From the NCBI GenBank assembly GCA_963749875.1, contig CAVVOX010000004.1, forward strand, positions 620,001 to 684,000: a DNA stretch of 64,000 bases, in the 5' to 3' direction. Shown piece by piece: positions 49,201 to 56,771 of this stretch. Under the pieces are notes generated by a model. The model was not told the DNA's origin, searched no databases, and saw only the letters and a program-made list of their open reading frames with translations. The translations under genes and the position numbers were made by a program. Every line of letters begins with the position of its first letter. Position 1 is the stretch's first letter. This DNA is from JAHQVI01 sp963749875. Lineage in GTDB: Bacteria > Pseudomonadota > Alphaproteobacteria > Rhizobiales > Rhodomicrobiaceae.

Positions 49201-51505
49201 CCGAAGACCCCGCATCACCTGCGTGGCTGCCGGCGAATTCCGGTTTGATGCCGATGAACGGCTTTGGCGGACGAACATCGAGAGTCGTCGTATCGGTCAG
49301 GACGCGGCCGCTGGGCTCGCGCATCCGCACGATCACGTCCGCCTTCAAGGGCTTCGTGGTCTGGGTGAGCGCCGGCAATTTGGCGGCCACGGTCGCCTTG
49401 CCCTCGGCATCGGTATTCGGCAGATTTTCGAGTGTGTTGCGCAGCGGCGAGAAAGCCTCGTCATCCAGGCCGAAATGATAATCGCGATAGCCCTCCGGCC
49501 CGCTGCCGCGCGCGGAGACGTTGACCTCGGCTTCGAGCGCCAGATGCGATGCCGGCGCGCCATAGAGGTAGCGGCCCTCGACCGTCACATTCACGCCGCT
49601 CTCGGGGGAAATCACTCTCCCGTCAGGCGTCAGCGACATTTCCAGCCGCTCCGGCGTGTAGTCCTCGACAAGAAACTCCACGTTCCCGATGGCGGGCCCC
49701 TTCGGGTCGGCATGGGCGCTGACGCGCCATGTGCCGGTCATCGCCGCATTCGGGATCTCAAGCGTATAGCTCCGGCCGCCATCGCCCTGGTCCCGCAGCA
49801 GTTCGCGGCTGAATTCCACATTGTCCGGCCGGTAAATCTTCAGGGTCAGCGGGACGCCGTGGGACGCTTTGCCCGTGTCATCGCGCAGCAGCGCCGTCAG
49901 ATAGACCTTTTCACCCGGCCGGTAGACGCCGCGCTCGGTGAAGATCATCGCATCGAGCGGCCCAGGCGCCTGGCGCCCGCCCACACCGCGGTCGGACAGA
50001 TCGAAGGCCGCTTTGGTCAGATCCAGAAAGCCGTAATCGCCGCTCTCTTCGCGGGCGACCAGGATGGCCGGCACGAGACCGCCGGTGCCGCGCGTCAATC
50101 CCGCGTCGAACCGGACGTAACCTTTCTCGTCCGTTCTGGCCGTGCCCAGCACTTCATTGTTGCGGGCGAGAAGCCGGACCTCGACGCCTTTCTTTCCCTT
50201 CGCATCGGCGAGCGAGCGGACGAAGGCGTGAATGCCGTCAGCGCCGGTGAAAGCCGTCAGCCCGAGATCGGATACGACGAGCCACTGCGTGGCGCGATAG
50301 CCGTAATCGTTGCTATCCCCGCCGCCATCGTTCGGCTGGCCGGTCATGACATAAAGCCCAGGCTTCAGATCGGGCAGCAACTCGTCGATGGGGAAGGCGA
50401 TCGTCGTCTCTTCATTCAAAGTTGTGGTGACGGGCATCTCGCCAGTCCAAAGCAGCCGGCCTTTGGTGTTCTTGATCTCGTCCGCCTGATAGCTGTCGAT
50501 CTGCTGGCCGAACGACCCGTTCAGGACTTCATCGGCAAGCTGCCGGTCGCCGACATGGTAGATGTTGATCTTGATCGACTTCGTATTGACCGCAATGACC
50601 GGGATGCCCTGCTGGCCCGAACGCGGCAGCACGTAATTCCGATTGGAGAAGCGGACCGCCGGCTTGCGGTCGCGGACGTAAACGGTCAGGTCGATGGACT
50701 TGGCCAGATCTTCATTGACGGCGGAAGGCAGTCCTTCACGGATCCGGACCTGATAGCGCCGCCCATGCAGCAGCTCCTCGACGCAAAGCTGGGAATTCTG
50801 GACGCGCACGCCGGCGGGATCTTCGCCATTCACGGAAATGAATTTGGAGAAATCGATCCGGCCCGGCGCGAGCGTTTCGGAAAACTGAATGCATAGCCGC
50901 GGCGAGGCGGCATCGGAATCGACCGTATAGTCGAGCATGCGGAAACCGTGCTCGGCAACGGTCCGATCAAAGGCTGTGCGGACGTCGGCATTGTCGACCA
51001 ACCGCAGACTTTCCTTATACGCTTCAATGGCCGGCCGCCAATAGGAGCGGGCGGCATAGCTTTCCGCAAGAGCGGCGAGCGCCGCGGCTTTCAGGCTGTC
51101 GGAGGTGGCGCGCTGATAGGCGATATAGGCCGTGGAGCTGGCATTGCGCCCGAAATTGCTCTTCTCATTGTAGTTGTTGGTCTGGATGGCCAGATAGGCG
51201 CGCGAAAGCGCCAGCCAGGTGCCGCCGGCGCTTGGATCGAGGACGACGGAGGAGGCAAAATAGCCCGTCGCGCGCCGTGGATCGTTGCCCTTCATCGCCG
51301 CCTCGCCGCGATTCTTCCACCCCGATGCGCTGTTGCCCTCGGTCGGCCATTGCGCCTTCAGATAGGCCTCATATTCGCGGGCCGCGCTTTCGGTATCCGG
51401 CAGAACGAAGCGCTGATCCTGGGCAAGGGAGGGGACGGAAAGTGAGGAGAAGGCGGTGATGAGGAGGGCCGCAAGGAAAAGCGGTAAACGCAACGGAAAC
51501 GACAT
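46253..51505 (-). CDS. bacterial alpha-2-macroglobulin family protein (YfhM-like)
   Basis: A periplasmic protease trap of 1750 residues. The signal peptide (LPLFLAALLITAFSSLSVPSLA) follows ATG 51505, which has a GGGGAA Shine-Dalgarno; a longer frame to 51601 is not needed. Macroglobulin-like domains fill the first 1000 residues, and the thioester motif GCAEQ (about residue 1296, in LDRYPLGCAEQTVSRALP) is intact, so it could bind attacking proteases covalently. There is no lipobox Cys after the signal, unlike E. coli YfhM. It is followed by pbpC, the classic partner. Confidence 0.95.
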   Translation of the reverse strand: MSFPLRLPLFLAALLITAFSSLSVPSLAQDQRFVLPDTESAAREYEAYLKAQWPTEGNSASGWKNRGEAAMKGNDPRRATGYFASSVVLDPSAGGTWLALSRAYLAIQTNNYNEKSNFGRNASSTAYIAYQRATSDSLKAAALAALAESYAARSYWRPAIEAYKESLRLVDNADVRTAFDRTVAEHGFRMLDYTVDSDAASPRLCIQFSETLAPGRIDFSKFISVNGEDPAGVRVQNSQLCVEELLHGRRYQVRIREGLPSAVNEDLAKSIDLTVYVRDRKPAVRFSNRNYVLPRSGQQGIPVIAVNTKSIKINIYHVGDRQLADEVLNGSFGQQIDSYQADEIKNTKGRLLWTGEMPVTTTLNEETTIAFPIDELLPDLKPGLYVMTGQPNDGGGDSNDYGYRATQWLVVSDLGLTAFTGADGIHAFVRSLADAKGKKGVEVRLLARNNEVLGTARTDEKGYVRFDAGLTRGTGGLVPAILVAREESGDYGFLDLTKAAFDLSDRGVGGRQAPGPLDAMIFTERGVYRPGEKVYLTALLRDDTGKASHGVPLTLKIYRPDNVEFSRELLRDQGDGGRSYTLEIPNAAMTGTWRVSAHADPKGPAIGNVEFLVEDYTPERLEMSLTPDGRVISPESGVNVTVEGRYLYGAPASHLALEAEVNVSARGSGPEGYRDYHFGLDDEAFSPLRNTLENLPNTDAEGKATVAAKLPALTQTTKPLKADVIVRMREPSGRVLTDTTTLDVRPPKPFIGIKPEFAGSHAGDAGSSAFEIVVLDRDGKPTEMKGLTWQLSRLETHFQWFNRDGRWDYETITYVRKVSNGTVDVSAAQPARIEASTGYGQFRLEVTAPGSQALPASVSFHSGWYVSEGGETPDILDLALDKTSYKPGDRVQVKISPRMAGEAVVAVVSDKLLAMQTVSVPESGTTVSFDVGPDWGPGAYVMAELYRPMDTKAKRMPGRAIGVAWLGFDASDHTIGVSLDLPEKTRPNQPLAIPLTLTGLQSGEAARITVAAADLGILNLTNYAAPEPDSYYFGQRRLGTEIRDLYGKLIDGMQGVRGTIRSGGDGAPSGLAMQGRPLNAEPVAFYSGIVQVGDDGKAKVVFDIPAFDGTLRVMATAWSGGKLGHATKDVIIRDPLVVQGTPPKFLIVGDKSELHLSIRNVENAEGEYTLTAQADGATSLPDAPTEQRFDLKTGERRDIALAVTGDSLGKASVSVTLTGPEDLTIERSYAFQVEPAAPNITRRTVETLAAKSGSLRLTPDLIFDLIPDTARVTVNVGQQAALDVPGLLLALDRYPLGCAEQTVSRALPLLYLDEVADAVGLSGEDGAKARIQSSIDRLALLQGSSGSFGLWSPGNYDLWLTAYVTDFLTRAQEKGYRIRSTVLESALDRLKNSVNYATEFQKGGEELAYALYVLARSGRAVVGDLRYYVDEKLENFATPLAQAQLGAALAMYGDRERAERAFSVALDGIKPEPAPDFAAHRTDFGTSLRDGAAMLTLVSETKMLPRAVPGILDIVARRRAATSMTSTQENAWLLLAAKSLIDQSRALTLEVNGKPETGPVQRVLGASDLNAGPTVITNPTDQPVSASVIVNGASATPEPAASSGFTIERRVYTTDGKEVQFRRVKQNERFVVVLTVNEVEAKLGHTVVEDRLPAGFEIENPRLVKGSDIQAFSWLDTKTNPAHTAFRDDRFTAAFSETNSNNRRPASYTLAYVMRAVVPGTYTHPGAYVEDMYRPERFARTAPGTVEITR

Positions 51506-52013
51506 CGAAATTCCCCTGGCTTTTAAGTCTTGGGGCGAACGAACAGCGCGATCGGAAGGAGCGCGAAGGAAGTGCGACGCCCGTCCGGCAGCATACGCCA
51601 TCGCGCAGCTAAGTCCATAAGAAGGGAAAATTTATCGGCCCCTTGATGAACGGCCACCGAACAAGACGGGGAAATTTTCGATAATCTCCCGATTCGATTC
51701 TCTGCGACTGTTTCGGCACAAAGTTTGCTCCGTTAATGTGAAGACGGAGACGGGCGCACGTCCGCCATCCGGAAATGATTCTCGCTGTCTTCGACGGCTG
51801 CTGTCAGCGATGACGGCGATACGGCCAGCGGCGCCAGAAGGCCATGCCGAGAATTGAGGCAGACGCATCTCGGTCAATTTTGCTGCAGTGCCAAAGAATA
51901 ATTGCTCAGACCAGTCTCCACGCTTGCGCAGACACGGAAGCAGCCGCATTATGAAAAAATACATGAAAATGCTTACTAAATTTTACTCACATTCGCCCCG
52001 TCGAACAACACGA
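51506..52013. other. 508-nt intergenic region, no gene found
   Basis: Lies between the divergent alpha-2-macroglobulin and amidase genes and should hold both promoters. The right end (51880-52013) is distinctly richer in A and T than the surrounding DNA. I see no supported reading frame, repeat or clear hairpin in it. Confidence 0.5.
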
Positions 52014-53588
52014 ATGACAATGAGAACAAAAGTGAGAGTCCGCGGGACGGCCGACGGCATTACCCAAACGCGCCGTAAATTCTTGATGGCGACGGCTGCC
52101 ACGACAGGGACAATCGTTGCGGGTCGAGCGTCGGGGATGCCCCGTGCGTCACTGAATGGTGAGAATAGCGACGGAGAAAACTGGTTGGATGCCATTCTTC
52201 ATGAAACAACAATCCAGGAGCTCCGCAATGCGATTGCTGCCGGTGAGCTCACCAGTCTGCAGGCAACCCGATGGTACCTTGAGCGGATCGACGCCCATGA
52301 TCAACGCGGCGTGACACTGAACGCCATTACGACCATCAATCCGGCAGCGGAAGACGAGGCCCGCTCGCGTGACCGGGAGATGAAGACCGGTAAACCACTG
52401 GGCGTGCTGCACGGTATCCCGATCGTCATCAAAGACAATATCGATGTGGCAGGGATGCCGACGACGGGCGGTTGCAAGGCGCTTGGTGCGTTGGTGCCTC
52501 GCGAGAGCGCGGCCGTTGTGCGGCACCTCCGGCAGGCCGGCGCAGTGATCCTCGGCAAGACAAATATGAGCGAACTCGCCTGGGGGTCCGAGGATACGCT
52601 TGGGTCATTTTTGCCGGGTTTCACACGCAATCCCTATAATACGGTCTATGCTTGTGGCGGATCGAGCGGCGGGACGGCCGTCGCGGTCTCGGCCAATTTG
52701 GCGACCGCGGGAATCGGGACTGACACGACGTGCAGCGTACGCGCGCCGGCCTCGATCAATGCGTTGGTTGGTCTCCGGCCCACATTCGGACTGGTTAGCT
52801 GCCACGGCGTTATGCCATTGAGCAAAGAATGGGATACGGTGGGACCGCTGACCCGCTCCGTGGCGGACGCGGCCATTCTGCTGGAGGCAATGAGGGGAAG
52901 TGATGAGCGCAGTTCGGCGACCGGTGCAGTGCCTCCCCGGCTTGGCGTCCCACGTGCGCTGATTTGTAAAGATAGCGCAGATGGGGAGGTGCTGATGGCG
53001 TTCGATGCGGCTATGGAGGCCTTCCGGGTGGCTGGCACCGTCACAAGCGATCCTGTGGCAGTCCCGGAATTTGCTGACTTAGACGCTGCGATGTGGTTCC
53101 GCCGCTTTCGCCATGATTTTGACAGCTATCTCGCCAGCCATGGAGCCCATTCGCCGCATGCAAGCCTTACGTCGATTCTGGCTTCCGGAGAGGTCCATCC
53201 CTGGTACAGAGCCACTCTGGAAGAACAGAATGAGATTGATGAGGTGCCCAGCGAAAATCCATACCGAGATGAAATGGATCACATGAAGGTCAAGATGCGG
53301 AAGCATTTTCTTAAGGCGATGGATGATGGGGGGTTGGACGCGCTGACATTTCCAACGTTCTGCCATCCGCCCCGACGCAACGGCGATTTACTTGCGCCGT
53401 CGGGGGATTGCAATGCGTTTGCCGCTTGCACCGGCTTTCCTGCTCTGACTGTCCCAATGGGATTCACGAAGGGTGGATTGCCGCTTGGGCTGCAATTGCT
53501 TGGCCGGCCATGGAGCGAGCAGCACTTGCTTCAGATCGCCCGCATTTTCGAAGCGTCGACGCACCATCGACGGCCGCCGCCGGTCTGA
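52014..53588 (+). CDS. Tat-exported amidase-signature family protein
   Basis: An amidase-signature hydrolase of about 524 residues. A twin-arginine signal (TRRKFLMATAATTGTIVAG) directs it to the periplasm. The catalytic Lys is in PIVIKDNIDVAGMPTTGG, the cis-Ser in ACGGSSGGTAVAV and the nucleophile Ser in GTDTTCSVRAPAS. The usual Gly-Gly of the oxyanion loop (GTDxGGS) is Thr-Cys here. ATG 52014 is one of several possible starts; 51951 and 51888 give long n-regions with no good Shine-Dalgarno. The AT-rich 5' end and isolated position fit an acquired gene. The substrate is unknown. Confidence 0.88.
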   Translation: MTMRTKVRVRGTADGITQTRRKFLMATAATTGTIVAGRASGMPRASLNGENSDGENWLDAILHETTIQELRNAIAAGELTSLQATRWYLERIDAHDQRGVTLNAITTINPAAEDEARSRDREMKTGKPLGVLHGIPIVIKDNIDVAGMPTTGGCKALGALVPRESAAVVRHLRQAGAVILGKTNMSELAWGSEDTLGSFLPGFTRNPYNTVYACGGSSGGTAVAVSANLATAGIGTDTTCSVRAPASINALVGLRPTFGLVSCHGVMPLSKEWDTVGPLTRSVADAAILLEAMRGSDERSSATGAVPPRLGVPRALICKDSADGEVLMAFDAAMEAFRVAGTVTSDPVAVPEFADLDAAMWFRRFRHDFDSYLASHGAHSPHASLTSILASGEVHPWYRATLEEQNEIDEVPSENPYRDEMDHMKVKMRKHFLKAMDDGGLDALTFPTFCHPPRRNGDLLAPSGDCNAFAACTGFPALTVPMGFTKGGLPLGLQLLGRPWSEQHLLQIARIFEASTHHRRPPPV

Positions 53589-53744
53589 ACCGTCTTCCGA
53601 AGGTATTCCTCGTATTGGCTCAGGGGCGTCCGCCGAAGCCTTTTTGAGACCAATCCGAAAATTCGAAGACCGCCTGTGGGATTCGGGGAAAGAATCGGCT
53701 CTCATTTGACAACCATGAGTTGCTGATGTGAAGTTTACATGTCA

Positions 53745-53905
53745 GCGGATGGTTTATGACCGACGGCAACGGATTGCCCCGTCCCTGTCCCATTGACGGC
53801 ATTTCACCGCTACGGGCAATCACGTTTGCTTCACCGCCCCCCGCGAGACGGTTCGGATCGACCCGACCTCGCACCGAGCTTCCTGAGCTCGCATAAACCA
53901 TCCGC
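53745..53905 (+). ncRNA. candidate structured RNA (or MITE-like element) after the amidase
   Basis: GCGGATGGTTTATG (53745-53758) and CATAAACCATCCGC (53892-53905) are perfect 14-bp inverted arms. Inside are GATTGCC(C)CGT/ACGGGCAATC (53772-53782 with 53812-53821), a CGAG/CTCG-closed hairpin (about 53843-53871) and GAGCT/AGCTC (53876-53890), making a multibranch fold. TTGACA (53706-53711) and TTTACAT (53734-53740) lie upstream, though 22 nt apart. A strong terminator follows at 53940. It does not match the tmRNA, SRP, 6S or RNase P features I know. A transposon-like element with terminal inverted repeats is the alternative. Confidence 0.45.
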
Positions 53906-53939
53906 GACGGCGCATTGAGCACGCTCACTGCGTAAGAAA

Positions 53940-53983
53940 GCCTGCGAGGCATGCGCCAGTGCCTCGCAGGCTTGTCTTTTTTT
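53940..53983 (+). terminator. strong, probably bidirectional terminator
   Basis: A perfect 12-bp stem, GCCTGCGAGGCA (53940-53951) with TGCCTCGCAGGC (53960-53971), is followed on the plus strand by TTGTCTTTTTTT. On the minus strand it is followed by TTTCTT and lies 70 nt after the acs stop. It can therefore end both the plus-strand transcript and acs. Confidence 0.88.
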
Positions 53984-54040
53984 CAAGCTATTGCCGCGCC
54001 GTTCGCCTAATTCGGAACGCGGTCGATCTCGACGCCCGTC

Positions 54041-55987
54041 TTACGACGCGCGATTCATCCGGTGCTCGATGAGATCGTTGACGACCGTAGGCTCCGCCAG
54101 CGTTGACGTATCCCCGAGGTTGGAGAAATCGTCCTCGGCGATCTTGCGCAGAATACGCCTCATGATCTTGCCGGACCGCGTCTTCGGCAGACTCGGCGCG
54201 AACTGGATCAGATCCGGGGAGGCGATCGGCCCGATCTCGTTACGCACCCAATCGCGCAACTCTCTGCGCAGCTCTTCGGTCGGCTCCTCGCCCGCCATCA
54301 GCGTGACATAGACATAAATGCCCTGGCCCTTGATGTTGTGCGGATAGCCGACACAGGCGGCCTCGGCGACCTTCGGATGAGCGACGAGGGCCGATTCCAC
54401 CTCGGCCGTGCCCATGCGATGGCCGGACACGTTGATCACGTCGTCGACGCGGCCCGTAATCCAGTAATAGCCGTCCTCGTCCCGGCGACAGCCATCGCCC
54501 GTGAAGTACATATTCTTGTAGGTCGAGAAATAAGTCTGCACGAAGCGCTCGTGATCGCGGAACACGGTACGCATCTGCCCCGGCCAGCTGTCCGCAATGA
54601 CCAGATTACCCGAGGCTGCGCCTTCGAGAACATTGCCGTCCGCATCGACAATGGCGGGCTTGACGCCGAAGAAGGGCTTCGTCGCCGAGCCGGCCTTCAG
54701 CGGGATCGCGCCGGGCAGCGGCGTAATCAGGATGCCGCCCGTTTCCGTCTGCCACCAGGTATCGACAATCGGGCAGCGGCCCTCGCCGACAACATTGTAA
54801 TACCATTCCCAGGCTTCCGGGTTGATCGGCTCGCCGACCGTGCCGAGCAGCTTGAGCGATTTGCGGCTGGTCCTGGTGACGGGCTCGTCGCCTGCGCCCA
54901 TCAATGCGCGGATCGCCGTGGGGGCGGTGTAGAAGATGTTGACCTTGTGCTTGTCCACGACGTCCCAGAAGCGGGAGGCGGCAGGATAGTTCGGGACGCC
55001 CTCGAAGACGAGGGATGTCGCGCCATTCGCTAACGGGCCGTAAACGATATAGCTATGGCCCGTGACCCAGCCGACATCGGCCGTGCACCAATAGATGTCT
55101 CCGTCCTTGTAGTCGAAGACATATTGATGCGTCATCGAAGCATAGACGAGATAGCCGCCGGAGGTGTGCAGAACGCCCTTCGGCTGGCCGGTCGAGCCGG
55201 AGGTGTAAAGAATGAAGAGCGGGTCCTCGGCGTTCATCTCTTCCGGCGGGCATTCGTCGGAAACCTTCGCCGCTTCCTCGTCATACCAATGGTCACGGCC
55301 CGCCTTCCAGCCGACCGGCGCGTTGGTGCGCCTGACGACGAGTACTTTCTCCACCGTCGGGCACTGCTCAAGCGCTGTGTCGGTGTTGCCCTTCAGCGGA
55401 ATCTTGCGGCCACCGCGGACACCCTCATCGGCCGTAATGACGATGTTGGAATCGCAGTCGATGATGCGATTGGCCAGGCTGTCGGGGGAGAAGCCGCCGA
55501 ACACGACCGAATGGATCGCGCCGATCCGCGCGCAGGCAAGCATCGCGTAGACGGCTTCGGGGATCATCGGCATGTAGATGGTGATCCGGTCGCCTTTCTT
55601 TGCCCCGAGAGCCTTCAGGACATTGGCGAACCGGCAGACACGACCGTGAAGCTGCCGATAGGTGACCTTCAGGTCCATGTCGGGTTCGTCGCCCTCCCAG
55701 ATCAGGGCAACATGATCGCCGCGCGTCTCCAGATGGCGATCGACACAATTGGCGCAGACATTGAGCGTTCCGTCCTCGAACCATTTGATCGAGACGTTGT
55801 CCGGCGCATAGCTTGTGTTCTTGACCTTCGTAAAGGGCTTTATCCAATCGATGCGCTTGCCATGCTCGCTCCAAAACGCATCCGGATTGGCGACGCTCGC
55901 CTCATACATCTCATAATATTTCGTGGCGTCGACGTAAGCGGACTTCTGCCATTCGTCCGGAACGGCATAAACCTTGGCTTCGCTCAT
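54041..55987 (-). CDS. acs: acetyl-CoA synthetase Acs
   Basis: Activates acetate to acetyl-CoA through acetyl-AMP. ATG 55987 follows an excellent GGGAGGAG Shine-Dalgarno and gives 648 aa; a frame to 56044 is discarded. Family motifs are LFILYTSGSTGQPKGVLHT, WWQTETGGILITPLPG, YFTGDGCRRDEDGYYWITGR and the C-terminal PKTRSGKIMRRILRKIA, which carries the lysine that is acetylated by Pat and deacetylated by sirtuins. A class III sirtuin is in the window at 27633. Confidence 0.97.
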   Translation of the reverse strand: MSEAKVYAVPDEWQKSAYVDATKYYEMYEASVANPDAFWSEHGKRIDWIKPFTKVKNTSYAPDNVSIKWFEDGTLNVCANCVDRHLETRGDHVALIWEGDEPDMDLKVTYRQLHGRVCRFANVLKALGAKKGDRITIYMPMIPEAVYAMLACARIGAIHSVVFGGFSPDSLANRIIDCDSNIVITADEGVRGGRKIPLKGNTDTALEQCPTVEKVLVVRRTNAPVGWKAGRDHWYDEEAAKVSDECPPEEMNAEDPLFILYTSGSTGQPKGVLHTSGGYLVYASMTHQYVFDYKDGDIYWCTADVGWVTGHSYIVYGPLANGATSLVFEGVPNYPAASRFWDVVDKHKVNIFYTAPTAIRALMGAGDEPVTRTSRKSLKLLGTVGEPINPEAWEWYYNVVGEGRCPIVDTWWQTETGGILITPLPGAIPLKAGSATKPFFGVKPAIVDADGNVLEGAASGNLVIADSWPGQMRTVFRDHERFVQTYFSTYKNMYFTGDGCRRDEDGYYWITGRVDDVINVSGHRMGTAEVESALVAHPKVAEAACVGYPHNIKGQGIYVYVTLMAGEEPTEELRRELRDWVRNEIGPIASPDLIQFAPSLPKTRSGKIMRRILRKIAEDDFSNLGDTSTLAEPTVVNDLIEHRMNRAS

Positions 55988-56370
55988 AGGCTCCTCCCAA
56001 CCGTTGATTGCGGCCATTATGTCTGCCGATCTTTTTTCCCGCAAGCTGACGTTGGTCGAAGATGCGGGAAAGACAGCACAATTCCGAAGAAGAGCGTTGG
56101 CGAGGCCGAAGGCGATTGCACCGCGACGCCGTTGCAGCGGACGGAAATTCGCCAGGCGACGTACTCATTTGCGGCAGGATTTGTATGGACAGCCGCGTAT
56201 TGTTGAATGCAAATCCGAGCGTCGAAGCGGCCCCTCCAACTTTTAAATGAGTGAAACACGAATTTCGTAGAAAGGGGGCGAAAAAGGGCGTTGAATGAGG
56301 GCGGCGGTCATAGAATGGGCCATATTGGACCCAAGCTGTGGCAGGATAGGTGAGTTAATCAGTGTGGGGT
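55988..56370. other. 383-nt region upstream of acs, no gene found
   Basis: Divergent region between acs and a small plus-strand gene. It should hold the acs promoter. I found no convincing sigma-70 hexamer pair, palindrome or reading frame. Confidence 0.45.
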
Positions 56371-56664
56371 ATGAACGTGTCCGATGGTGAGGAGGATCTC
56401 TGTCGGAGATCCGTTCCGGAGTTGATTAAGCATCTCTGGGATCTGTATTTTGCCATGTCGCTCGATCCGGCCTTGGCGGCGAGCTCGGAAGATATCAGAC
56501 AAGCCGCTTTGAAACTCGAGCACACCCGCAGACTGGCTTTCGAAATCACTCAAGAGGGGCGGCGGAAAAAGACGCGAAAGCCGAAGGTCAAACAGACGGA
56601 CGAAGAAGCCGCCCGGCTGAACTGGCTTCGCGCCGCGAAAGCCGGCTCACATTTGAAGCATTAG
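56371..56664 (+). CDS. small hypothetical protein (97 aa)
   Basis: Unrecognised soluble protein: an acidic N-terminus (MNVSDGEEDLCRRSVPELIK), a helical middle (HLWDLYFAMSLDPALAASSE, DIRQAALKLEHTRRLAFEI) and a strongly basic tail (RRKKTRKPKVKQTDEEAARL). ATG 56371 is preceded by TGGGG; a GTG 9 nt earlier is possible. The base composition resembles its neighbours. No context ties it to acs or the reductase; the basic tail may contact nucleic acid. Confidence 0.5.
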   Translation: MNVSDGEEDLCRRSVPELIKHLWDLYFAMSLDPALAASSEDIRQAALKLEHTRRLAFEITQEGRRKKTRKPKVKQTDEEAARLNWLRAAKAGSHLKH

Positions 56665-56771
56665 CGCGAAGCTGAGGGACGCTTGGCTTCCCTGACGGGA
56701 GGGACAGCGCGGCCGGTGAGGATCGCTGCGCGGCGAAACGCGCACCGCGAAATCGGGATCGCAGCCGAACG

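Noticed and set aside
47066..50896. Plus-strand open frame of 1276 codons
   Set aside because: It is antisense to the alpha-2-macroglobulin gene, Arg/His/Asp-rich with no domain, and results from high GC codon bias on the opposite strand.
53620..53952. Minus-strand 110-codon frame between amidase and acs
   Set aside because: It crosses the inverted-repeat element and half of a terminator stem; no Shine-Dalgarno or domain. The symmetry is better explained by RNA structure or a MITE.
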